Shown here in pieces: positions 45,440 to 55,737 of a stretch of 64,000 nucleotides of DNA; positions within the stretch are counted from its first letter, which is position 1; each line of letters opens with the position of its first letter. Source of the stretch: Comamonas sp. KCTC 72670 (GTDB lineage: Bacteria; Myxococcota; Myxococcia; Myxococcales; Myxococcaceae); contig BNCN01000008.1 in NCBI GenBank assembly GCA_014656495.1, positions 186,001 through 250,000 of the forward strand. The letters are read 5' to 3'. The position numbers and the translations under genes were made by a program. A model generated the notes under the pieces. That model was not told the DNA's origin, searched no databases, and worked only from the letters and a program-made list of their open reading frames with translations.

Positions 45440-46018
45440 GAGGCGCGGAGCCAAACGAAACCGAGGTTCGAGATTCTCAATAGGCCGAGTCCCGCCGTGG
45501 TTCCAGTCGGTGAGCGCCAAGGTTGTTGTGGAGTGCGAGGGAGCAGCCGATTCAGTGCGCTACACAGCTTGTCGGGGCCACCCTGCGGCCGGGTTCTCGG
45601 GCGAGCCTCCCTGACGAAAACTCCCTGGAGTTCTCCAACTCGAGGCCCTGGCGCGTTGACGGGGCCCCCACGTACCAGCTCTCTCCCTTTGCGTTCGCCA
45701 TACGTCTGAAGTGTCGCGATGGAATCAGCAGGCTGGAGTGCTGGATGGCCCTGGTTGCCCCGCAGCGAGAGCCTGTTCTGTTGGGCCGTCGCGCGCAATC
45801 AGGTCCTTCGGGCACCACGCCTGGACTTCATGCAGGATGCGAGGGAGGTGTGGTAGCCGGGAAACAGAGGGTGAGGGTCGCCGCCTGCTCGGTCACCTCC
45901 AGGCCTTCAGCGGCGGCCCCCAAAAGAGGGGCTGGCGGGGACGCTCTCACCTTGAGTGCGCTGTTGCACCCTGGTATCCGCAGAGCCCCTCACTCCGCCT
46001 CAAAGCAGGAAGGCCCAG
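45440..46018. other. Gene-poor stretch after the toxin-immunity pair
   Basis: About 580 bases with no credible gene on either strand; short open frames here lack ribosome-binding sites and normal codon bias. The GC level and codon pattern drop to those of the toxin gene in the first part. It may be the remnant of a toxin cassette. The last ~60 bases probably hold the ettA promoter. Confidence 0.45.
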
Positions 46019-47698
<1,680 letters not shown>

Positions 47699-47704
47699 GC
47701 CGTT

Positions 47705-47754
47705 GAGTCTCCGGAGCCACCGGACCGAGAGGTGCGGTGGCTCGACGGTGACTC
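47705..47754. terminator. Bidirectional terminator between ettA and the small secreted protein gene
   Basis: Perfect 9-bp arms GAGCCACCG / CGGTGGCTC enclose a 12-base loop; an outer pair GAGTC / GACTC extends the structure. It lies between convergent genes. Confidence 0.75.
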
Positions 47755-47758
47755 CGTC

Positions 47759-48004
47759 TCAGCAGGCGTCGATGCACTCCACCGTGTAGAACGGCGTCAC
47801 CTCGACGTTGTTGTAGCAGTCCGGCTCCGCGCAGGAGCAGCGCACCGTCGTGAAGTACTCCGTGAGCGCCTCGTCGTGGAAGTACGTGTACGTGCAGGAC
47901 ACGCGGGACCCCTGGGCGTCAGCGGCCGGCGCATAGGCCAGGCTGCCCACCGCGGTCACGCCGGGAAACGCCAGCACCACGAACGCCATGAGCAGCTTCT
48001 TCAT
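47759..48004 (-). CDS. Small secreted Cys-rich protein
   Basis: An 81-residue exported protein. The signal peptide covers about residues 1-30 (LLMAFVVLAFPGVTAVGSLA). The mature ~50 residues hold six cysteines (VSCTYTYF, RCSCAEPDC, VECIDAC), so three disulphides are likely. The tyrosine-rich opening and ending look like DUF6289-type small secreted proteins known in actinobacteria and myxobacteria, though this placement is tentative. The ATG follows AGGAGTGAGAC. It follows the M15 peptidase gene by 50 bases on the same strand and may share its transcript. Confidence 0.7.
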   Translation of the reverse strand: MKKLLMAFVVLAFPGVTAVGSLAYAPAADAQGSRVSCTYTYFHDEALTEYFTTVRCSCAEPDCYNNVEVTPFYTVECIDAC

Positions 48005-48054
48005 GTCTCACTCCTGACCGACACGGACAACGAGGGACTCCGTGCTTCACCGCT

Positions 48055-48963
48055 TCAGGGCCGGTACTCCCAGTGCCAGGGCTCGGACGGCACGGTGCGC
48101 ACGAAGCCGAAGTTCTTGGCGTTGTTGGCCAGCCACCGGTACGTCGAGGTGCCCGTGCCACCCGTCTGGATGTCCACCGCGATGCCGCCCTGGTGGTTGG
48201 AGTAGCCCGGAGGCGCGGCCAGGTTGCCCGTGCCGTTCTTGTACGCGCGGTACAGCGCCTCCTGCTCCGCCATGCTGCGGAAGCCGCTGTTCACCTTCAG
48301 CGTGATGCCCTGCGCCCGCGCCGCCGCGTGCATGCGGTTGAACGCCGCCGCCGCGTCCGAGCGCATCTCCTTGCCGTTGGGCACGGCGGAGAGGGAGATC
48401 TGCCGGGGCTGGCCATTCACGTAGCCGGTGACGACCCGGCCGCCACCGCCGCCGCCCGGGTTGCTGACGGGGCCCTGGACGTTGATGCCCAGCTTGTCCC
48501 ACGTCTTCGGTCCGACGATGCCGTCCGCCACCAGGCCGCGGGACTGCTGGAAGGCCTTCACCGCCGACAGCGTCTGGGGGCCGAACACGCCGTCCGCCGT
48601 GCCCGACTTGAAGCCCAGCACGTTGAGCCGCTGCTGGAGCGCCCGCACCGGCTCGCCCCGCGCGCCATTGCGCAGCGTGGGTCCCGACCCACCGGCGCCG
48701 CCCGCCGAGTTGAGCGCGTTCCACGTCTTGGGACCGACGATGCCGTCGACCTGGAGCCCGCGCGCTCGCTGGAAGGCCTGCACCGCCGCCAGCGTCTTGG
48801 GGCCGAACGCGCCGTCCGAAGCACCCGGGTTGAAGCCCGCGGCCCTGAGCTGATTCTGGAGCGTCGTCACGGCCGCGCCGCGCGCACCCATTCGCAGCGT
48901 GGGCGAGGCAGCACGGGACGCGCTGCTGGACGCAGCGGAGGAGGTACGGGCAATGGCTACCAT
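48055..48963 (-). CDS. Peptidoglycan-binding M15 (VanY-type) peptidase without signal peptide
   Basis: A 302-residue protein. Two PG_binding_1 domains come first (about residues 20-85 and 95-160), each with the GxxVxxLQxxL and DGxFGPxT segments. A Gly-rich hinge leads to an M15 D,D-peptidase domain (about 195-302): SGFRSMAEQEALY, the zinc motif SNHQGGIAVDI and the closing PWHWEY. There is no signal peptide; the start MVAIARTSSAA is Ser/Ala-rich. This layout is that of phage endolysins and of wall-cutting effectors delivered by other means. It is divergent from htpX across a 570-base gap. Confidence 0.85.
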   Translation of the reverse strand: MVAIARTSSAASSSASRAASPTLRMGARGAAVTTLQNQLRAAGFNPGASDGAFGPKTLAAVQAFQRARGLQVDGIVGPKTWNALNSAGGAGGSGPTLRNGARGEPVRALQQRLNVLGFKSGTADGVFGPQTLSAVKAFQQSRGLVADGIVGPKTWDKLGINVQGPVSNPGGGGGGRVVTGYVNGQPRQISLSAVPNGKEMRSDAAAAFNRMHAAARAQGITLKVNSGFRSMAEQEALYRAYKNGTGNLAAPPGYSNHQGGIAVDIQTGGTGTSTYRWLANNAKNFGFVRTVPSEPWHWEYRP

Positions 48964-49535
48964 TGGGGGGCTCTTCCCTTAGAAGAAGAATGGAGTTGGA
49001 CCCATTTTCCCAACCGCTCAAAGAAAGTTGCCTGGGATTCCGTCAAAACCACGTCTCAGAACTGTCACGCTCGCGCAATGAGAGGGAAAGGTCCGGTGTG
49101 ACGGAAAAGTTGCCATGAGGTGACATGGGACAGGCGCATTTCATGTCATTCATTCCCACGGAAAACTTCCAATGGCTTTCAGGCTGTCCAGGAAGGCCCA
49201 CCGCCCTGGCGTGAGGCTCCGTCGAGGCGCCCGCCCCGAAGGCCCCCTTGCTCCCGAACGTGAACGAAGAGGCCCGGCCACCGCGCCGCGGGCGTGACGG
49301 CGCCAGGCCGCTCCGGAGCGCCCTGTCGCACCTCCGCCTCCACCTGACCCGGATGTCCAGCAGGCGGCCAGGCGGAAATATAGAGAAAATCGAAGATTCC
49401 TGAAGGAACAACCTTGGGAAGCGCCGCAGAGGGCCGCTGTTCAAGGCAGGTTGGGGCAATAAGTGCCGCGTCGGCTTGCATTCGTCCCGCGCTGCTGAAT
49501 GTTGTCCCCAAGGTTTTTTCTAGGGAGAGAGGGTC
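48964..49535. other. Divergent regulatory region between the M15 peptidase and htpX
   Basis: About 570 bases with no convincing gene. It contains an inverted repeat TGACATG...CATGTCA (49121-49127 and 49142-49148, 14-base spacer), a direct repeat ACGGAAAA at 49101 and 49158, and an AT-rich stretch near 49375-49410. Any of these could serve the divergent promoters; a heat-shock-like TTGCAT at about 49478 lies upstream of htpX but its -10 is weak. Confidence 0.45.
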
Positions 49536-50453
49536 ATGAAGGGAAGTTTCGCCAAGCGCATCACGTTGTTCGTCCTGACCAACCTCGCGGTGGTCGCGAT
49601 GCTGGCCATCGTCGGGCGGCTCATCGGCGTCGAGAACCTGATGGTCCGCCAGGGCGTGAACCTGAACCTGCCCGGTCTGCTCATCATGGCGGCGGTGATG
49701 GGCTTCGGCGGCTCCATCATCTCGCTGCTCCTGTCCAAGCCCATGGCGAAGTGGAGCACCGGGGCGCAGGTCATCCAGCAGCCGCGCTCGGAGGCCGAGC
49801 AGTGGCTCCTGGAGACGGTGCGCCGGCTCGCGCGGGACGCGGGCATCGGCATGCCGGACGTGGCCATCTACGACAGCCCGGACATGAACGCCTTCGCCAC
49901 GGGCGCCAACCGCAACAGCGCCTTGGTGGCGGTGTCCACCGGCCTGCTGCACGGCATGCGCCGGGACGAGGTGGAGGCCGTGCTCGGCCATGAGGTGGCC
50001 CACGTGGCCAACGGTGACATGGTGACGCTCACCCTGCTGCAGGGCGTGCTCAACACCTTCGTCATCTTCCTGAGCCGCGTGGTGGGCTTCTTCGTGGACC
50101 GCTTCCTCAGCCGCTCCGAGGACGGCGAGGAGAGCGGCGGCACGGGGCCCGCCTACTTCATCACCAGCCTGGTGCTCCAAATCGTGTTTGGCATTGGCGC
50201 CAGCATCATCGTGGCCTGGTACAGCCGCCGCCGGGAGTTCCGCGCGGACGACGGCGGGGCGCAGCTGGTGGACCCCTCGGCCATGGCGCGCGCCCTGGAC
50301 CGGCTGCGGATGCAGCAGGGCGAGCCGGCCATGCTGCCCTCCAACATGCAGGCGTTCGGCATCCGCGGGGGCGGGATGATGGCGCTCTTCTCCAGCCACC
50401 CGCCGCTCGAGCTGCGCATCCAGCGGCTGGTGGACGGCAGCTGGAAGCGCTGA
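49536..50453 (+). CDS. htpX: Membrane zinc protease HtpX
   Basis: Inner-membrane M48 protease that removes damaged membrane proteins. 305 residues; two N-terminal transmembrane helices ([36 protein letters not shown]), zinc motif HEVAH at 152-156, third ligand Glu in EFRAD, and two further hydrophobic segments between. The ATG follows GGGAGAGAGGGTC. Length and order match E. coli HtpX. Single gene with its own upstream region. Confidence 0.94.
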   Translation: MKGSFAKRITLFVLTNLAVVAMLAIVGRLIGVENLMVRQGVNLNLPGLLIMAAVMGFGGSIISLLLSKPMAKWSTGAQVIQQPRSEAEQWLLETVRRLARDAGIGMPDVAIYDSPDMNAFATGANRNSALVAVSTGLLHGMRRDEVEAVLGHEVAHVANGDMVTLTLLQGVLNTFVIFLSRVVGFFVDRFLSRSEDGEESGGTGPAYFITSLVLQIVFGIGASIIVAWYSRRREFRADDGGAQLVDPSAMARALDRLRMQQGEPAMLPSNMQAFGIRGGGMMALFSSHPPLELRIQRLVDGSWKR

Positions 50454-50652
50454 GGCCCCTGCCGCGCGCGGCCCGGCACATGTCACGAACAGGTGACGCG
50501 TGTCGGGCCGTTGGGTGACACCTCCAGGAGGCCTGTGACGGTGGGGCAACAACAGGGCTCGTCGCGTTGCGGCCCTGCATCCCGTCTTGTAACGGGAGCG
50601 CAACTCCGACCCCGGACGCGCCTTCGCGCTCCGTCGGCGGGTTCGCGCCTTC

Positions 50653-51996
50653 ATGATCTCCACCGCATCGTTTCGTGTTGCTCTCCAGGCACTGCTGTCC
50701 GGCACCGCGCTGCTGCTGTCCCCGCTGGCGCTCGCGCGACAAGACGAAGCCGCTCCACCGGCTCCCAGCGATGAAGCCGCTCCCGAACAACCCGCACCCG
50801 CGCCCGAGCCCGTTCCCGAGCCCGCGCGGCCGGAGAAGCCCGGGCCCACCGCGGCGGCCGAGGCGAAGGAGCAGTCCTGGTACGAGCGCATCCGCATCCG
50901 GGGCTACACGCAGTTCCGCTACAACCGGCTCCCCAGCTTCCGGGTGAACGACGACCTCATCAATGACCAGGGGGACCGTTTCCTCGGCCGGAACAACGGC
51001 TTTGGCATCCGCCGGGCGCGCGTCATCTTGTTCGGCGACGTCCATGCCCGGGTGTCCATCTATCTCCAGCCGGACTTCGCCTCGGTCATCGGGGACCAGT
51101 ACAACGTCACCATCATGCGGGACTGGTACGCGGACATCTTCCTGGACGCGAAGAAGGAGTTTCGTCTGCGCGTGGGCCAGTCGAAGGTGCCCTTCGGCTT
51201 CGAGAACCTCCAGTCCAGCCAGAACCGCCTCGCGCTGGACCGCAACGACGCCATCAACAGCGCGGTCAAGGACGAGCGCGACCTGGGCGTGTTCTTCTAC
51301 TGGGCGCCCGCCGAAATCCGGCAGCGCTTCAAGTTCCTCGTCGACAGCGGCCTGAAGGGCTCGGGAGACTACGGCGTGGTGGGCTTCGGCGTCTACAACG
51401 GCCAGACGGCCAACCGCGCCGAGCGCAACGACACGCCCCACGGTGTCGTGCGGGTCTCGTGGCCCTTCCTGTTCGGCTCGCAGTTCGTCGAGGCGGGCGT
51501 GGGCGGGTACTACGGCCGCTACAACCTCAGCGCCTCGCCGCGGGACGGCGCGCCCTACGCGCTCGCCCGGGGCGATGACCAGGTGGATGCCCGGGGCATC
51601 GTCAGCCTGACCATCTACCCGCAGCCCCTGGGCTTCCAGGCCGAGTTCAACGTGGGCCGAGGCCCCTCGCTGGGCGAGGGACCGGTCGATGGCCTGCTCA
51701 TCGACAGTCGGCGGCTTCGGGGCGGCTATGCCCAGCTCATGTACAAGCTGGACGGGGTGGTAGGCGTGTCTCTCATTCCCTACATCCGCGGCACCCTCTA
51801 CGAGGGCGGCAAGAAGTTCGAGACCAACGCGCCGCGCTATGACGTGCGCGAGGTGGAGCTGGGCGCCGAGTGGCAGATCAACAAGGCCCTCGAGCTGACA
51901 GGCGCCTACCTCGTCTCGGACCGGACCTCGTCCCGCTACCCCTACATCCAGCAACAGGGCCACGTGACGCGCGTTCAGCTTCAGGTCAATTACTGA
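50653..51996 (+). CDS. OprO/OprP-type outer-membrane porin
   Basis: A 447-residue outer-membrane beta-barrel with a signal peptide (about residues 1-28). After an Ala/Pro/Glu-rich stretch, the barrel begins at GYTQFRYNRL and contains the signature region RRARVILFGDVHARVSIYLQ and RVGQSKVPFGFENLQSS, and ends QVNY. This is the pattern of phosphate/polyphosphate-selective porins. The upstream 200 bases contain several GTGAC repeats that could be sites for a response regulator. Two hairpins follow the stop. Selectivity cannot be told from sequence. Confidence 0.85.
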   Translation: MISTASFRVALQALLSGTALLLSPLALARQDEAAPPAPSDEAAPEQPAPAPEPVPEPARPEKPGPTAAAEAKEQSWYERIRIRGYTQFRYNRLPSFRVNDDLINDQGDRFLGRNNGFGIRRARVILFGDVHARVSIYLQPDFASVIGDQYNVTIMRDWYADIFLDAKKEFRLRVGQSKVPFGFENLQSSQNRLALDRNDAINSAVKDERDLGVFFYWAPAEIRQRFKFLVDSGLKGSGDYGVVGFGVYNGQTANRAERNDTPHGVVRVSWPFLFGSQFVEAGVGGYYGRYNLSASPRDGAPYALARGDDQVDARGIVSLTIYPQPLGFQAEFNVGRGPSLGEGPVDGLLIDSRRLRGGYAQLMYKLDGVVGVSLIPYIRGTLYEGGKKFETNAPRYDVREVELGAEWQINKALELTGAYLVSDRTSSRYPYIQQQGHVTRVQLQVNY

Positions 51997-52002
51997 GCGG
52001 GC

Positions 52003-52074
52003 TGTGACGCCAGTCTGCGATTGCAACACCTGCGTCACAAAGACCCAGTGGGGTGTCTGAGACCACCTCACTGG
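52003..52074 (+). terminator. Two hairpins after the porin gene
   Basis: First: TGTGACGC / GCGTCACA, perfect 8-bp arms with a 21-base loop. Second: CCAGTGGGGTG / CACCTCACTGG, an 11-bp stem with one G-T pair and an 8-base loop. No T-run follows. They probably end the porin transcript before the LysM-protein gene. Confidence 0.55.
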
Positions 52075-52211
52075 TGCGGTGCGTCAGTGGTTGTTTATGA
52101 ATACTGGATTTAATTGCTGTCACTGTTGATTTCGCGGGTTACGCAACTTTCCGATATTGATCGGGAAAACCATGGAGGCGTCTGACTCAATCGCCCCCCA
52201 TGGAGTCGTCA

Positions 52212-53843
52212 ATGTCTGGCAGCAGCACCTCCTACCGAATCCGTCAGGGTGACACGCTTGGCGCCATTGCGCGGCGCAACAACACCACCGTGGATGCGCT
52301 GGCTCGCGCCAACAACATCCGCGACCCGGACCGCATCATCGCGGGCAAGACGCTCACCATCCCGGGTGCGCGTGACGGGTTCGAGGCGGCGAATGCCCCT
52401 CGCCCGAGGCCGCGTCCGGAGGGGCTGCAGACGGGGGGGGGCCAGCGCCGTGACAGCTTCGAGGCTGGCACCTCCCAGGCGGGCATGGCGCAGGGCGTCA
52501 CGCCCGCGGGCACCGCGAGTGTTTCCGGCACGCAGAATGGCTATCGCAACATCGACCTGACGGCGTTCCGCCAGGGTGGCACCAACTCCGAGTCCGCCAT
52601 CATCGTGGGCACCTCGGAAGGCAACCGCACGCCGAGCGGTGGCTTCACGGCGAGCTTCGGGGGCCACACGGACCCGGGCAATGCCAAGCACAACCGTGGC
52701 TCGTTCTCCTACCAGGGCACGGGGGCGAACTCGCCGGCGGAAGCGGACGCGCTGTGGAACCGTGAGCTGGGCGGGGTGACGCCGCGGTACGAGGCGGCTG
52801 CTCGGCGCGCGGGCCTGGACCCGAACAACGCGCTGCTGGCCTCCACCTTCTACGACCTGCACACGCAGTCGCCTCGCGCGGCGCAGAACTTCGTCAACCG
52901 CGAGCTGCCGCGGCTGGCGCAGGACCCGCGCGGCGTGACGCCCGAGGCGCTCATCGATGCGCGCGTGAATGCTTTCCGCAACGACGCCGGCGTGGTGCGC
53001 GCGGCGGGCTTCGGCCACAGCGAGACGCGGCTGCGCGCCGACCAGACGCGCCGCGAGACGGCGCTGGTCAGCGCGCTGGACGCGCGGGGCTACCGCGACG
53101 GTGGCACCACCTCCGCGACGCCCGCCGAGGTTCCCCTGCCGCGCCCGCGTCCGGAGAACCTGACGTCCGGCACGACGGCGCTGCCCGCCGAGGTCCCCAT
53201 CCCGCGTCCGCGTCCGGAGAACCTGACGTCCGGCACGACGACGGCGGCCGAGAGCGCGACGCCCACGGACTTCAACGACACGGCGGTCATCGCGCCCGCG
53301 GCGGACCGCCCGGCGGTCCAGACGAACGCGAAGTGGATCAGCCAGTACGACGGCACGCAGGTGGAGCGCGCGGGTGACGTGGCGTGCTTCCGCGCGGTGG
53401 AGGCCATGGCCGCCCAGTCCGGCGTCACCGTGACGGGCCCGGGCAGCCGCATCCAGGTGGCCACGGGTGACGACCCGAACGGCGGCGTGACGGTGGACCG
53501 CGCGGCCGCGCAGCGGGGCCGGGACTACATCGACAGCCAGCTCGACGCGGGCAAGCCGGTGGGCGTGGGCGTCAACCACCGCCCGGGCCGCAACTCGGAC
53601 AACGTGGACGGCATCACCGACCACTTCGTCCTCATCACCGGCCGCGGCGTGGACGAGCAGGGCCGCACCTACTACACGTTCCACGACCCCGCGACGAACC
53701 ACCGCGACCGCGGCGCCGACACCAACGCGAACAACCGGTTCTACGTGGACCAGGACTCGGGGAAGATGTACCGCGAGGGCCCCACCTCGGGCTCCGTGGT
53801 CCAGCGGCACTTCGAGGTGACGATGGTCCGGCCGAACGCCTGA
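52212..53843 (+). CDS. LysM protein with C39-like cysteine-peptidase fold
   Basis: A 543-residue protein. A LysM domain opens it (YRIRQGDTLGAIARRNNT, about residues 7-50). The middle (about 80-290) is a lysozyme-like helical or unknown domain (PAEADALWNRELGG). Two 21-residue Pro-rich repeats (PAEVPLPRPRPENLTSGTT type) start at about 304. The C-terminal ~170 residues look like a papain/C39-fold peptidase: Cys392 in GDVACFRAVEAM, then GITDHFVLITG (His471) and FHDPAT. There is no signal peptide. ATG chosen with GGAG seven bases upstream. It may cut or bind wall peptides; as with the M15 enzyme, non-canonical export would be required. A strong hairpin follows. Confidence 0.7.
   Translation: MSGSSTSYRIRQGDTLGAIARRNNTTVDALARANNIRDPDRIIAGKTLTIPGARDGFEAANAPRPRPRPEGLQTGGGQRRDSFEAGTSQAGMAQGVTPAGTASVSGTQNGYRNIDLTAFRQGGTNSESAIIVGTSEGNRTPSGGFTASFGGHTDPGNAKHNRGSFSYQGTGANSPAEADALWNRELGGVTPRYEAAARRAGLDPNNALLASTFYDLHTQSPRAAQNFVNRELPRLAQDPRGVTPEALIDARVNAFRNDAGVVRAAGFGHSETRLRADQTRRETALVSALDARGYRDGGTTSATPAEVPLPRPRPENLTSGTTALPAEVPIPRPRPENLTSGTTTAAESATPTDFNDTAVIAPAADRPAVQTNAKWISQYDGTQVERAGDVACFRAVEAMAAQSGVTVTGPGSRIQVATGDDPNGGVTVDRAAAQRGRDYIDSQLDAGKPVGVGVNHRPGRNSDNVDGITDHFVLITGRGVDEQGRTYYTFHDPATNHRDRGADTNANNRFYVDQDSGKMYREGPTSGSVVQRHFEVTMVRPNA
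53121..53246 (+). repeat. 63-bp tandem duplication encoding a Pro-rich spacer
   Basis: Two in-frame copies, starting at 53121 and 53184, encode a 21-residue unit beginning PAEVP and containing RPRPENLTSGTT. They differ at a few bases. They separate the middle domain from the peptidase-like domain. Confidence 0.8.
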
Positions 53844-53881
53844 GGCGTTCCGCAGGACGCTGGGAAGCCCTGATTCCAGGC

Positions 53882-53922
53882 AACCTCCGGCGGGCAGGAG
53901 TGTCTTTCCGCCCCCGGAGGTT
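53882..53922 (+). terminator. Terminator after the LysM gene
   Basis: AACCTCCGG / CCGGAGGTT, perfect 9-bp arms, with further GGGC/GCCC pairing inside. It lies 39 bases after the stop. Confidence 0.6.
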
Positions 53923-53981
53923 CAGTCAGGAACTGGGCGCGGGCGCGCGGCGCGATATGGTCGTCCGTGCCCCGAGGAGCC

Positions 53982-55145
53982 ATGAACTTCGTCTTCATCT
54001 CCCCCCACTTCCCTCCGCATTACTTCCATTTCATCTCCGCGCTCCGGGAGCGGGGCGTCACGGTGCTGGGCATCGGTGACGCGTCCTACGAGTCGCTCCG
54101 CCCGGAGCTGCGGGAGTCCCTGCGGGAATACTTCTTCGTCCCCAGCCTCACGGATGAAGACGCGCTCACTCGCGCGATGGGCTACCTCACCTGGCGGCAC
54201 GGCCGCATCCACCGCATCGACTCGCTCAACGAGTCCTGGCTGGAGGTGGAGGCGCGGCTGCGCCAGGACTTCAACGTGCCGGGCCTGCAGCCCGAGGACA
54301 TCCACCGGCTGCGCTCCAAGTCCGGCATGGCGGAGGTGTTCCATGCCGCGGGCGTGCCGCACCCGGACCTCATCCGCGTCCGGGACGCCGCCCAGGTGAA
54401 GGAGTTCGCCGCGCGCGTGGGCTACCCGCTGGTGCTCAAGCCGGACGTGGGCGTGGGCGCCGCCAACACCTTCAAGGTGGCCAGCGACGCGGAGGTGGAC
54501 GAGGCCCTGTCCCACCCGCTGCCCACCACGTACGTGGCGCAGCCCTTCGTGCGCGGCACCATCGTCACCTACGACGGCATCGTGGACCGGCACGGCGTCA
54601 TCGTCTTCAACCTCAGTCACGAGTACAGCGACGGAGGCATGGAGACGGTGGTGGAGCAGCGCGACATCTCCTTCTGGAGCCACACGGAGATTCCCCCCGC
54701 GCTGGACGTGCTGGGGCGCCAGGTGGTGGCCGCCTTCGGCCTGCGCGAGCGCTGGTTCCACCTGGAGTTCTTCCGCCTGCCGGATGGCCGCTTCATGGTG
54801 CTGGAGGCCAACCTGCGCCCGCCCGGCGGCTTCATGGTCGACATGATGAACTACACGTGCGACATCGACGTGTACCGGCTCTGGGCGCGCGTGGTGACGG
54901 GAGACCCGGTGGCGGACTTTCGCTACACGCCGCGCTACCACGTCTGTCACAGCGCGCGCCGCAAGTCCCGCAGCTACGCGCACTCGCACGCGGACGTGGA
55001 GAAGAAGCTGGGCAACGCGTTCATCCTCCACCGCGAGCTGCCGGCCATCTACCACAGCCTCCTGGGCGAGGAGATGTACCTCACCCGCCACACGGACATG
55101 GACGCCCTGCGCGACACGGTGCGCTTCATCCAGGCCAAGACGTAG
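53982..55145 (+). CDS. ATP-grasp ligase
   Basis: A 387-residue cytoplasmic enzyme with an N-terminal Rossmann-like domain (MNFVFISPHFPPHYFHFI) and an ATP-grasp core: KSGMAEVFHAAGVPHPD, lysine loop PLVLKPDVGVGA, and Mg-binding LEFFRLPDGRFMVLEANLRPPGG with the Glu/Asn pair. Such enzymes join a carboxylate to an amine or thiol via an acyl phosphate. The pattern resembles carnosine-synthase or carboxylate-amine ligase types. No partner genes are adjacent, so the product is unknown. The ATG is preceded by GAGGAG at short spacing; a GTG 15 bases earlier is possible. It converges on the DUF2378 gene. Confidence 0.83.
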   Translation: MNFVFISPHFPPHYFHFISALRERGVTVLGIGDASYESLRPELRESLREYFFVPSLTDEDALTRAMGYLTWRHGRIHRIDSLNESWLEVEARLRQDFNVPGLQPEDIHRLRSKSGMAEVFHAAGVPHPDLIRVRDAAQVKEFAARVGYPLVLKPDVGVGAANTFKVASDAEVDEALSHPLPTTYVAQPFVRGTIVTYDGIVDRHGVIVFNLSHEYSDGGMETVVEQRDISFWSHTEIPPALDVLGRQVVAAFGLRERWFHLEFFRLPDGRFMVLEANLRPPGGFMVDMMNYTCDIDVYRLWARVVTGDPVADFRYTPRYHVCHSARRKSRSYAHSHADVEKKLGNAFILHRELPAIYHSLLGEEMYLTRHTDMDALRDTVRFIQAKT

Positions 55146-55154
55146 CGGCGGGGC

Positions 55155-55727
55155 TCAGCGCTCCGTCCAGGTGAGCAGGTACGTGGTGCTGTCGGCCTCC
55201 TCGCGGGTGCGCGTCACGCGAGGCGCCTCCGCGCCGCCCAGGCGCAGCAGGGACTCGAAGAGCGCCTCCGCGTAGCCGGGCGCCTCCACCACCGAGTTCA
55301 TCCGCATGGTGAAGGCCGTGGGGCCCTGCTCGACGAGCTCCACCTCCGTGTAGTTGTCCGTGGCGCGCAGCGTCTGGGGCAGCCGCTGCACCAGGCGCCG
55401 GGGGCCGAGCAGCCGCATGACGCCGTACACCGCGCGGCCCACCAGGGTGCGCCCGTAGCCCTCGATGTGGCGCTCGGCGAGCTGTCGGAACGCCTCTTCG
55501 CGGGGCAGCCCGGGGAAGGCCTCCTCGGCGATGACATTCAAGCAGTGCTGCCACAGCGGCACGGGATAGGCCGGCAGCAGCGGCCGGTCCAGGTCGATGC
55601 CCGCCTGCCGCAGCCGGTGCTTGAGGCGCGGCGACACGCGGCCCCGCAGCCCGTGTTCGAGCAGGCCCTCCACCACCTGGACGTAGACGAGCCGCTGCGC
55701 GAGGGGCACCGACGCGCGGGTTTTCAT
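55155..55727 (-). CDS. DUF2378 (TIGR02265) Myxococcales-specific protein
   Basis: A 190-residue protein of a family abundant in and, as far as I know, restricted to Myxococcales. Matching points are the regular helical opening (VYVQVVEGLLEHGL), then RLRQAGIDLDRPLLPAYP, then the RTLVGRAVYGVMRLLGPRR segment, and a beta-rich end. The function is not known. It starts ten bases after the stop of the esterase gene on the same strand, so the pair is an operon. This is the best single taxonomic marker in the window. Confidence 0.85.
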   Translation of the reverse strand: MKTRASVPLAQRLVYVQVVEGLLEHGLRGRVSPRLKHRLRQAGIDLDRPLLPAYPVPLWQHCLNVIAEEAFPGLPREEAFRQLAERHIEGYGRTLVGRAVYGVMRLLGPRRLVQRLPQTLRATDNYTEVELVEQGPTAFTMRMNSVVEAPGYAEALFESLLRLGGAEAPRVTRTREEADSTTYLLTWTER

Positions 55728-55737
55728 CCGGCGCGCC

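Noticed and set aside
49043..49459. Minus-strand frame of 138 codons in the M15-htpX gap
   Set aside because: No ribosome-binding site, Arg/Ser/Pro-rich composition and atypical codon use.
50206..52071. Minus-strand frame of 621 codons opposite the porin
   Set aside because: Shadow of the porin and the end of htpX; no start signal and an Ala/Val/His-rich product.
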